From: Capsaspora owczarzaki ATCC 30864 | Lineage: Eukaryota; Opisthokonta; Filasterea | DNA: 64,000 bases | NCBI RefSeq assembly: GCF_000151315.2 | Contig: NW_011887302.1 | Location: forward strand, 1 to 64,000 | Reading direction: 5' to 3' | In this document: positions 11,527-21,379 of the stretch, piece by piece | Layout: each line of letters starts with the position of its first letter | Numbering within the stretch: position 1 is the first letter of the stretch | Notes under the pieces: generated by a model | What the model was told of the DNA's origin: nothing | The model's input: the letters and a program-made list of their open reading frames with translations, nothing else | Database searches by the model: none | Translations under genes and position numbers: made by a program

Positions 11527-12648
11527 ATGACTCGCACACGCAGTCAGTCCACGTCCCGCGTGGCTCCCAGACAGCCCCCGGTATGGCTGCGTCCAACTTC
11601 ACCAAAAAGACCGCTGCCCGTGCTGGACAAGATGCCCAGGGAGGTCGTCCGCGGTCAAGTGCTCGCGTTGCGAAATGCTGGCCTCTCCTACAACAAGATC
11701 GCCACCCAGCTTCACCTCCCACGTTCTACAGTGATCAGCATCACCCAACGTTTCTCGGGAAGGGCGACGACGAGCGACAGCCCCCGCCCCGGTCGCCCCA
11801 GCAAGCTCAAGTCATTTCACCGCAACAACATTGTAGCACAGATCCTCCTCGATGAGTCCGACACCGCACCCGAAGTGGCCGCCACTATGCGCACATTGTC
11901 CAAAGTTCGTGTCTCTCCATGCACGATAAGAAGGGTGCTGCATGGTGCAGGACTTGTCAACGGAGCGAAGGTCAAAAAAGCCCTCTTGAAAGAGACACAC
12001 AAAGAGCGACGCTTGGCCTTTGCACTCGCTCATCAGCATTGGACCGTCGATGACTGGCTGAGGGTCGTCTTCTCCGACGAGACTGCTCTCTATCTCTACA
12101 GGAACAACAACGGTGGTCGTGTATGGCGTCTGGTTGGCGAAACGTTGACCGATCGATGCGTGCAGGGCACGGTCAAGTTCGGCGGTGGCCATATCAATGT
12201 TTGGGGCGCCATCTCTCGTTTCGGAATTTCGCTTTTCTGCGAGGTCGGCGACGTCATGAACGGCGACACCTACCTCTCAGTTTTGGAGAGCGAGTTGCTA
12301 GCAAGCATTCGCGTGTGGAACAACAAAAACGAGATGATTTTCATGCACGACAATGCCCCTTGTCACAAAAGAAAAGATGTGGCGAAGTGGTTCGAAACCA
12401 ATCAGATCACCGTCCTGGACTGGCCTGCGAACTCTCCCGACCTCAACCCCATCGAAAATGCGTGGAACATGGTCAAGAACAAGATCTACCAGGAGAGGGA
12501 GATCAAGAGCAAGGCCGCGTTGTGGGAACGCTTCCAAGCGGTCTACGAAGAAGTGCTCACGCCAGAGGTCTGCCGCGATCTCATTTCATCGATGCCGCGC
12601 CGCATTCAAGCTGTGATAGATGCCAATGGTGGTTATACCAAGTACTGA
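11527..12648 (+). CDS. Tc1-type transposase (DD34E), 373 aa
   Basis: The protein cuts and joins transposon ends at TA sites. The N-terminal third is a paired-like helix-turn-helix region (AGLSYNKIATQLHLPRSTV) followed by a GRPSK motif, which binds the inverted repeats. The catalytic triad is complete: Asp in FSDETALY, Asp in MHDNAPCH, and Glu in DLNPIENAW, with 34 residues between the second and third, the Tc1-type DD34E spacing. The length is slightly above the usual 340-350 residues because of a basic N-terminal extension (TRTRSQSTSR). I chose the ATG at 11527; an in-frame GTG lies six bases upstream. No stop interrupts the frame. Confidence 0.93.
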   Translation: MTRTRSQSTSRVAPRQPPVWLRPTSPKRPLPVLDKMPREVVRGQVLALRNAGLSYNKIATQLHLPRSTVISITQRFSGRATTSDSPRPGRPSKLKSFHRNNIVAQILLDESDTAPEVAATMRTLSKVRVSPCTIRRVLHGAGLVNGAKVKKALLKETHKERRLAFALAHQHWTVDDWLRVVFSDETALYLYRNNNGGRVWRLVGETLTDRCVQGTVKFGGGHINVWGAISRFGISLFCEVGDVMNGDTYLSVLESELLASIRVWNNKNEMIFMHDNAPCHKRKDVAKWFETNQITVLDWPANSPDLNPIENAWNMVKNKIYQEREIKSKAALWERFQAVYEEVLTPEVCRDLISSMPRRIQAVIDANGGYTKY

Positions 12649-12811
12649 AGTGGAGCGAAGGCGCTGCGACACGTTGTTTGTGTGCCATGTAATGCTTTGT
12701 GAAAATTGGGCAAAAAATCCGCTCTTTTTCTGTTTTTTTGAGTTTCATTTTTGTCTGTTCTCGCTTCGAATCTTAACTCCCAGCCCGCTGCTTCACTTCT
12801 AAAATGTGTCT

Positions 12812-12926
12812 GGTACACCGTACCATGAATGAACATTCCGCGGGCGAGACGGAAAGCAACACAGGTCCCAGGGAGGGCGAAAAAGTGAAAAAAAGAGGGG
12901 GGGTCGAAATTTAATGATCGGGATAG
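12812..12926 (-). repeat. Right terminal inverted repeat of the Tc1 element
   Basis: Partner of the left repeat; it ends directly at the TA duplication at 12927-12928. Confidence 0.95.
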
Positions 12927-13000
12927 TACAGAGGCTGGGAATTATCCATTCGTGGTCTGTCGCAGTCATTCGAATTGAGTCGAAACAGCTCGCAACCTCC

Positions 13001-13423
13001 CTCCATACTGATGAGCAAGAGCAACCCTCCTACGAAAGCAGGTGGGGAAAGGTTTGAAATCCGGTACAATGAACGTCTTTCCACACAACTGTTTGCCCTC
13101 GCGTACACCTAGTACCCGCAAATTGTGTAAAGCGGTCGACCGTTTCTGAATTGCCGCTCCTTACGACAGTGTGCTGTCCCACCGCCTGCCAGCCGTCTAC
13201 TTGTTAGTGAACCGTGTTGGCTAGCAACATGTCTTTCGTGGTGTATAGGTGGGGAATGCCTGATCCTTCCATTGTCAGCTAGGCTGAGCATCTGTTCGAG
13301 TTCCTCCGTGAGCTCTTGAGCACTCTCCCCGCATGCCTTCACTGGTGTGCGTTATGACGACATTCAACTGTCTCATATCCTCCGTTCTTTTTTCTTTGTT
13401 ATTCTTCATATGCTTTAGACGGT
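13001..13423 (+). mobile_element. 5'-truncated second copy of the LINE
   Basis: This segment aligns along its whole length with 3577-4015 of the LINE, covering the last codons, the stop, the 3' untranslated part and the same 3' terminal string GCTTTAGACGGT. Only small substitutions and short indels separate the copies. The upstream boundary is abrupt at CTCCATACTG, as expected for a copy whose reverse transcription stopped early. It cannot encode a working protein. Confidence 0.9.
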
Positions 13424-14866
13424 GAAACAAACCAAAACACAAAATAAACAGTGGCGAAATTCGAGCTGTTTTGGCACAGAACTCTCGCGTTCAACCAAAC
13501 GTCAATGCAAAGTCAAAATTTCAGAGGAGCTCGACTACCTCTTCTCCATTAAAAATCTGTTGAACAACAATTCGAAGAGATCTACTGACAAGATGGTCTC
13601 GATCTCTTGCTGCAAAGGGTTTTGTGGTTTTTTTTTTTTTTTTTTGTTTTTTTCGGATTGGAGGCATTCGAACAGGCCGAGCTCAACTGCGATTCATTGC
13701 ATATTGCATTGAACCGTGCGAGAATGGACTGTTTTATGTTTCGCTTTGTGATTTGCAGTTGACTTGTGTCGCATTCATTGGTCGTTGGCTGGCAGTCTTC
13801 TTTTGTTGGTTGAAAAATTGCATTGCAATTTGGGACGACTCCTGGTAATACCTTCCAGCCCTCTTCACCAACATTTCTCCCCCCCCCCTCCTCTCCGCGT
13901 CATTTCGATGACGAGTCATTTGCTGTTGTCTGTTACAGCTTGGTTCATGCTGCGCGTCCCACAAGCACCTTCTGGACACGCAGTTGCGTTTGTCCGCTTC
14001 ATGGAACCCTCGCGAATCACTGGAACCGCAACTCGAATTGACTTTCGGACGAAGCCTTAAGCTTCACACTGATCACCTCCCCGCCGCGACACACTCGCTA
14101 TGTCATGTTGTTGGTTTGGCTATTTCAGGTTGCTAGTTGCGACCCACAGGCATTTCTAGACGCGCCTCGGCGCGTCAGCCGTTCGCGGAACCAACTTTGA
14201 AACCGCTGGAGAACCGAACTAACCACAAACCGACATCGTCGCTTCCCTGTCTCCTCCCGCCCTTCTCCAATGGATATAAATTTCCCAAGGCCTGTAGTGC
14301 ACGAGCATACAGGCTCGCTAATGCTATGTCATATGACCAGACATGGCTCTCTGCCAATTTTGTGTCTCCAAGCTCCTTACACCCATGTCCATGCTCCCGC
14401 TCCTTTCTCCGTGGTTTTTGAGCATTTTGATGCTTTTCCACTCTCTCCTCCCAATAAACTTAATACAAAAAAAAAAAAGTTGGCTGGCGGCTCGCACAAG
14501 CGGTCATCATTATCCTGTTTGGGTTCGCCATTCGGCAGGCGTCAGACGATGGTTTGTTCTTTGCTTTTGGACCCATGCCTTCAACGACTTTACCAACAGA
14601 CTTTGACGACGGGAGCCTAGCGCAGTCGCATGGTGTCACTGACGTAATATCAATCGTCATGATTCATCGCTCTCCAGCGTTCTTTTCGTTTTTGGATTTG
14701 CTGAGCTTTTCAAATGCATCCCCACATCAGCTCTTCGTTCCGAATCTTCTAGAATGGCTAAGATGATGTCACTCTGGCCAATGCATTCGCCTTTTAAGCC
14801 GATTCGCTCATCGCTCGCAACGCTCAGCTCACTCTTGAAATTTGTAGCGTCTTTTTTTTTGTTTCG

Positions 14867-14937
<71 letters not shown>

Positions 14938-15225
14938 GCTCTCTAACTCTCTCCCCTCTAACTCTCCCCCTCCCTACTGCTGATATCCGCTCGTTCCTGT
15001 CGTTTCCCCCTCATCTCTGCTTCGGCCAACCAGTCCCACTCGCCCGTTCGCTTTGCAGATTACGAAACGATTTTATTTACTTGGAAATCCGGCAGAGCGC
15101 TTTCGTCATCGTTCCGATTCATTTCACAACAAACACTCACTCGTCCGCTTGACTCTCTTCAAGCCACGCCATCAAGCAAGCAACCACTCAGTTGACCAGC
15201 ACTCCGACACAAAAAAACAAACACA
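13424..15225. other. Region between the LINE fragment and the RBR gene
   Basis: I find no gene here with good support. An exon-like stretch follows a TTACAG acceptor near 13939 and reads a short basic frame to a TAA at about 14060. An AATAAA followed by a 12-base A run at about 14453-14479 looks like a transcript 3' end or a reinserted poly(A) end. A CT microsatellite of about 70 bp (14871-14943) and CT-rich DNA lead up to the start of the RBR gene and probably form its promoter. Confidence 0.45.
14871..14943. repeat. CT microsatellite
   Basis: A nearly pure run of CT dinucleotides broken by one A, about 280 bases upstream of the RBR gene start. Confidence 0.92.
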
Positions 15226-16552
15226 ATGGCGACCGCTATCGTCAACTTTGAAACCATGGCTGCTGCGAACGTGAACGTCACCGCTGTCGATACCGATCCC
15301 GCTATCGCTCCCGCTGCTGTCGACGCTACTCCTACTCCTGCTACTCCTACCGTTCCTGCCGAGCCTGCCGCACCCGAGGAACCAACCATGACCTGCCAGA
15401 TTTGCTACTCTGACCACCCGGCTCCAAACTTTCGGCTCCAAACTTTCTCGCGTGCTGCAACTCGGTCTGCTCTGACCCAGCTCAAGTCTGAGTGGGGTCT
15501 CGTTGCACTCGCAACCGACTGCCCATGTGAGTCAAAGTTGTCGCCGTCTGCGTTCATGTTGTTTGCTGTTGGTTGCTGTTGCCCTTGGCGGTTTTCAACG
15601 TTGTCACTCACCCACTCACTCTTCTCTCCGCCAATGTTTGACAAGCACAGGGTGCGGATGCGAAAACTCGATCGACTTTATCACTTCGCGCCTGGAGGGT
15701 GAGGACATGGCAATGTTCCTGCGTGCTGCCGTGCGCCACCACCGGTTCCTGATCCGCGGAGTGCCGCAGGACCACCCAAAGGCCGCCCTCCCGCAGTGGA
15801 TGCGACAGCTCCTGGACAAGCACGCAGAGCTCGAGTACATTACCGAGGAGCCGATCGAGTACATGCAGTGCGCTCACTGCCGCGAGGATTTCGCCATCGT
15901 CGAGGACGAGGTCGAGATGGACCAGCTCGAGGACAAGCTCGACCTCCACCGTGTCATGTGGATCAACCGTCGACAGCAGCGCGACCCGTGCGCGACCTGC
16001 CCTCACTGCTACCTCGACACGTGCCGCGACTGTGGCATGCGCTATGACAACCACCGTGGCCGATCCTGCCAGGACTACCTCAAGTGGGCCATCGAGATTG
16101 GAGGTGACTGGGATACGTTTGGCGCAAAGAACGTCGAGTTTTACCTCACCCCTGAGCAGCTTGCTCCCCAGGTGCAGCATGCCCCTCCTCACCCCGCTGG
16201 TCCCGAGGTGGAGGCGGCCGAGGTGGTGGCGTCCATCGCTCTGCCGCGCGATCTGCACGACGAGGTGCTCTCTCTCGCGCGCGATCGCCTGGCCAACATG
16301 GAGCTGATTGCCCAGGAGGCGCGTCCATGCCCGTTCTGCGGCCAGCACATTTTCAAGAACGAGGGCTGCAACCACATGACCTGCAAGTGGTGCAAGTGCC
16401 AGTTCTGCTGGATTTGTGACTGGGAGGGCTTTGCGGGCGCTGTGGACGATGATGGCGAGGTCATTCCGGAGAAGCGTGTCGTGACCTTTATCGACGGCGA
16501 TTGCTGCGAGCGACACGGCGTGACCCGCACGCTCCCAGTGCTCATGGCGTGA
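15226..16552 (+). CDS. RBR (RING-between-RING) E3 ubiquitin ligase, about 400 aa
   Basis: RBR ligases take ubiquitin from an E2 onto their own RING2 cysteine and pass it to a substrate. Two exons (15226-15526 and 15651-16552) join in phase to a Trp codon between Cys residues. The N-terminus is Ala/Pro/Thr-rich. RING1 begins CQICYSDHP, an IBR zinc site is clear (CATCPHCYLDTCRDCG, later H and C), and RING2 reads CPFCGQHIFKNEGCNHMTC then CKWCKCQFCWICDW. By the family pattern the catalytic Cys is the one in NEGCNHM. RING1 is poorly formed: after the first CxxC pair the expected cluster is missing in this frame, and a 14-bp direct duplication lies exactly there. Ariadne- or parkin-specific extra domains are not seen, so I give no subfamily. 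Confidence 0.85.
15420..15447 (+). repeat. 14-bp tandem duplication inside RING1 of the RBR gene
   Basis: The unit GGCTCCAAACTTTC is present twice in direct succession. As 14 is not a multiple of three, it shifts the frame relative to a single-copy allele. Confidence 0.9.
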
Positions 16553-17938
<1,386 letters not shown>

Positions 17939-18038
17939 NNNNNNNNNNNNNNNNNNNNNNNNNNNNNNNNNNNNNNNNNNNNNNNNNNNNNNNNNNNNNN
18001 NNNNNNNNNNNNNNNNNNNNNNNNNNNNNNNNNNNNNN
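17939..18038. other. Assembly gap of exactly 100 N
   Basis: The run of 100 N is a standard placeholder of unknown true size. The string CACGCACACGCACACAGT occurs just before it (about 17702-17719) and again just after it (about 18040-18057), so the two contig ends may overlap. Confidence 0.98.
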
Positions 18039-18056
18039 TCACGCACACGCACACAG

Positions 18057-19038
18057 TCCATCCTCGCATACAACGGCGCCTCCATCATCGCCATGAAGGG
18101 CAAGGGCTGCGTCGCCATTGCCGCCGATCGCCGCTTTGGCATCCAAGCCCAGACCGTCTCCACCGACTTTCAAAAAACCTTCAAGATGGGCGATCGCCTG
18201 TTCATCGGTCTGGCCGGTCTTGCTACTGACGTGCAGACAGTGTAAGTTGTTTTTTTGGCATGTCACCCAAAGCGGGTCGCTTTCTGGCTCACTCCTGTTG
18301 TTTGTGTCGCTCGTGTGCTGTCTGCGGCAGGGCAAGCAAGCTCCAGTTCCGGGTCAACATGTATCACCTCCGGGAAGAGCGTTCCGTCGCGCCTGAAACG
18401 TTCATGAACATTGTCGCGAACGTGCTCTACGAAAAGCGGTAGGTGATTTGTGTCAACTCCCCCCCCCTACGCAGCACAACTCAACTCGAGCACTCACCCC
18501 GGCGCACTGTCGATTGTCACAACCAGATTTGGCCCGTTCTTCATTGAACCCGTTATTGCCGGCCTTGATCCCGTCTCTGGCGAGCCCTTCGTTGCCGCAA
18601 CAGACCTGATTGGCTGCCCCGATGTTGCAGACGACTTTGCCGTTGTTGGCACTGCTAGTGAGCAACTTTACGGCATGTGCGAGTCCATGTATGAGCCAAA
18701 TCTCGTAAGTTTCGAGCTCGAGGTTTCTGTTCGTTCGTTCAGCATTGTGTTTTGTTGAAAACTGTGAACTGACCTGCAACATTGGACCAAAACTCTGCAG
18801 GAGCCGGAGGATTTGTTTGAGGTTGTGTCTCAATGTCTCATGAATGGCTGCGATCGTGATGCCATCAGTGGTTGGGGCGCAGTCGTGCACATCATGTGAG
18901 TGGCTGTCAACAGCTGTCTATTGTCTCTTGTTGAATCGCGAATCTAAGTCTAACCTTTGGTGTTGTTGCTGCCCTGCCCTCTCCAACAGTGAAAAGGACA
19001 AAGTAACAACTCGGACACTGAAAGCTCGAATGGATTAA
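18057..19038 (+). CDS. PSMB3: 20S proteasome subunit beta type 3
   Basis: This is a structural, non-catalytic beta subunit of the 20S proteasome core. Five visible exons (18057-18241, 18331-18438, 18527-18704, 18801-18895, 18990-19038) join with exact phases to 204 residues. Diagnostic stretches are [58 protein letters not shown] and the C-terminus [10 protein letters not shown], all close to animal PSMB3. The initiator ATG is missing: the first exon starts at Ser right after a CACACAG acceptor, so the ATG must be in a tiny upstream exon within or beyond the gap. With that Met the protein is 205 residues, the length of human PSMB3. There is no catalytic N-terminal Thr, as expected for beta-3. 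Confidence 0.95.
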
Positions 19039-19292
19039 CCAAAAAAAAAAAAAAAACCAAACACTTCGTGTCGTAGTTTTGCTCGTGTTATCACCACTGG
19101 TTTGTGGATGTGCCTGTTGCTCTGTATAATTTCAAAATGTCATTCCTCGTCCTTGCTTGTTGATCCATTCACCCCCCCCCTCCCCAATTGCGGTCGAATC
19201 AATGGATGCAAAGTGCAAGGGCACAAAAAAAAAAAAAAAATGAAAAAAAAATGAAAAAACCAACTGACTATTCTCGCCAAGCACATTTGCCC

Positions 19293-21046
19293 TCAAGATT
19301 TAACAAAGCGAATATAACCAAGAATCAGAGTAAGCGCAGAAACAATGATACCCGCAATGTACTTGATGATATCCAGCTTCATGGACTCCATCAGCGTTCG
19401 TAGTCCAGCAATCTGCCCACCACCCGATTCAATTGGAAAAGGCGCATGCCTCGTGAGCTCAAGACACATCAACCACTGAGTCTCACTCGACGCGCGCTGT
19501 CGCGTTTCACCATCAAGCAGCATAACATACCTCAGTGTCCAAGCGATTGTTTGTGTCCTTGATTTTGTGCTCCTGCGCCGTGGTATCCTCACGAATGCGC
19601 GACTTTTCCAAGCTAAAGTCGAGTCGCACGCCTGCCTTGAGCTTGGCGATTTCCTCTTTGAGCTGCTCGGTAATTTTGTCCATGTTTGCCTGACCATGAC
19701 AGAATGAAAAAGAAAGAAAGAAAAAAAAAAAAAAGAGCCCCACATCCATTGGTTAGTACCAAAGTTGGCCTTTCAAACACACCCCCCCCCAATCACATCA
19801 CACCGCCGTTGTATTGCAAAACTATTCAAACTGTTCGCACCTTTTGTTTGTCTGCTTCATTGCGCAGGATGGCAAACTCGCTCTTTTCGAGAATTTGCAT
19901 TTCTTTGCGCAGAGTAGCAAGATCGCCCTGGTAGCGAACAAGGAATTGGTCTTGCTCGCTCTTGAGCATGGCATTTCGCAGAATATAGTTGACCGAGCTT
20001 GCCGAAATATCAGAGAGTGCCACCATGACGGCTTCGGCTTGTTGCTCGGTGAAGCCCTGTCGTCGCAGGCTCTGGACCAATCGATGCGTGTCAAAGTGGA
20101 ACATGAACGCGTCGTTTGGCAAGTGGTTTCGGCTGAGGAGAATCTCGCTTCGTGGCACTGCGAACGACAAGTAGTTGTGCATTTGGGGAATGCCCGAAGA
20201 CGACGACGACGACGACAACGACGAGGACGAAGAGGAGGTACCGGGCATTAGAGTGTTTGCAGCTGCAGCGTGGCCTACGCTTGAATTTGCATGAGCAGGT
20301 GCTCCTCCTACTGAAGCCACAGAGCCAATGGACGCGCCTGAGGATGCTAGTCCGGCAGTAGCTGCGGCGATGGATGGTAGCGGTGCTCCAGAGGTGCCAG
20401 CGGTGCCGATCGCGGCGTCCACCAGCTGGCTCGGTTGTGCGGACGCACTTCCCATCGCAGAATTGGCTGCCCGCGGTCTGAGCAGCGTCGGGTCGGACGA
20501 CGGCGGGGTTGCTGTGCCGGGCAGGTTGGCGACAACGCTCTTGGCAGCAGCGGCAGCAGCGGCGGCGAGTGCTGCGGCAGGCGTTGCCAGCACCGTGGCC
20601 GAGACTGTTGGCGGCGGTGGGAGCGGTCCTGCAGCGACGGAAGCTGGCGATGTGGACGGCGATGAGGGCGAAGAGGCGGACGGCGAGGAGGAGGACGGCG
20701 ACGCGCCAGGAGTGGACGCCAATGACGACGCTGGTTGTGTTGGTTGCTGCGTTGACGGCGGCAGTGGTGGTGATGTCGTCGGTGAGGCAGACGACGCGGA
20801 CGAAGCGAGTGTGCGCAGCAGCAGCAGTGCATTGCCGCCAAGACCGCTCGAGAGCGAACCGAACGCCCGCGGTGCTCTCACAGCAACAGCAGCATTAGGA
20901 GTCGTCGCAGCAGCAGTACTGGTCGCAGTGATGGCCGCTTGTGCGCTGTGGGTGCGGTGGATTGGCCGCGGCTGCAACAGCGACAGCAACAGCGACAGCG
21001 ACGACGACGAAAGCCCGCCAAATCTGAGACGCTGCTGAACGAGCAT
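19293..21046 (-). CDS. MCUR1/CCDC90-family mitochondrial inner-membrane protein, 494 aa
   Basis: The CCDC90 family (animal MCUR1 and CCDC90B, yeast Fmp32) are mitochondrial inner-membrane coiled-coil proteins linked to calcium uniporter or respiratory-complex assembly. Three exons (21046-19841, 19689-19531, 19412-19293) join in phase 0. The first 40 residues are Arg/Ser/Leu-rich without acids, a likely mitochondrial presequence. About 260 residues of Ala/Ser/Pro/Thr low complexity follow. The conserved part starts with FHFDTHRLVQSLRRQGFTEQ, then AEAVMVALSDI, the coiled coil MQILEKSEFAILRNE and LDFSLEKSRIRED, and ends with GLRTLMESMKLDIIKYIAG plus a single membrane segment and a short basic tail. 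The start is the first ATG in frame. The family call is strong; choosing between MCUR1 and CCDC90B is not possible. The gene is divergent from the EF-hand gene. Confidence 0.9.
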
Positions 21047-21379
21047 CAGAATCAGAGGAGAGTGGGCTTCAGTGCTTGCTTTGAACAAAATGAAATGACT
21101 GAGCGAGCGAGCGACCGAGTCTGAGATGTGTGGAAATTCAAGGTGAATCACATCACTCAGCCAGAAGCAATGGGAGAATGGAAGACGAACAAGCTTGTCG
21201 TACAGTACAGGAATCGACAAGGATCAACGAACGGGGGGACGGGGGAGGGGGGGGGGGAATGCAATTCTCAAGAAGCCAGTTTATATACTTGTAGTTGGCT
21301 TCACTTTCCAGTCCAAACAAAGTCTGAAAAAGCGAGACGGAACGAAACTTTGCTGAGCGTTGCGAGACGACTGAACAAA
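21047..21379. promoter_or_regulatory. Shared intergenic promoter region of a divergent pair
   Basis: Only 333 bases separate the start codons of the MCUR1-family gene (minus) and the EF-hand gene (plus), so both promoters must lie here or overlap. I see no TATA box I would trust. Confidence 0.5.

Larger units (their letters stand above)
11275..12926 (+). mobile_element. Tc1/mariner DNA transposon with 115-bp inverted repeats
   Basis: The element is 1652 bp and is flanked by TA on both sides (11273-11274 and 12927-12928), the target duplication of this superfamily. The terminal inverted repeats (11275-11389 and 12812-12926) begin CTATYCCGATCATTAAATTT and differ at a single position in my reading, the fifth base. 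One intact transposase frame lies between them. Near-identical ends plus an open transposase suggest recent insertion and possible present activity. It sits just after the sedolisin remnant and 74 bp before a truncated LINE copy. Confidence 0.95.
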
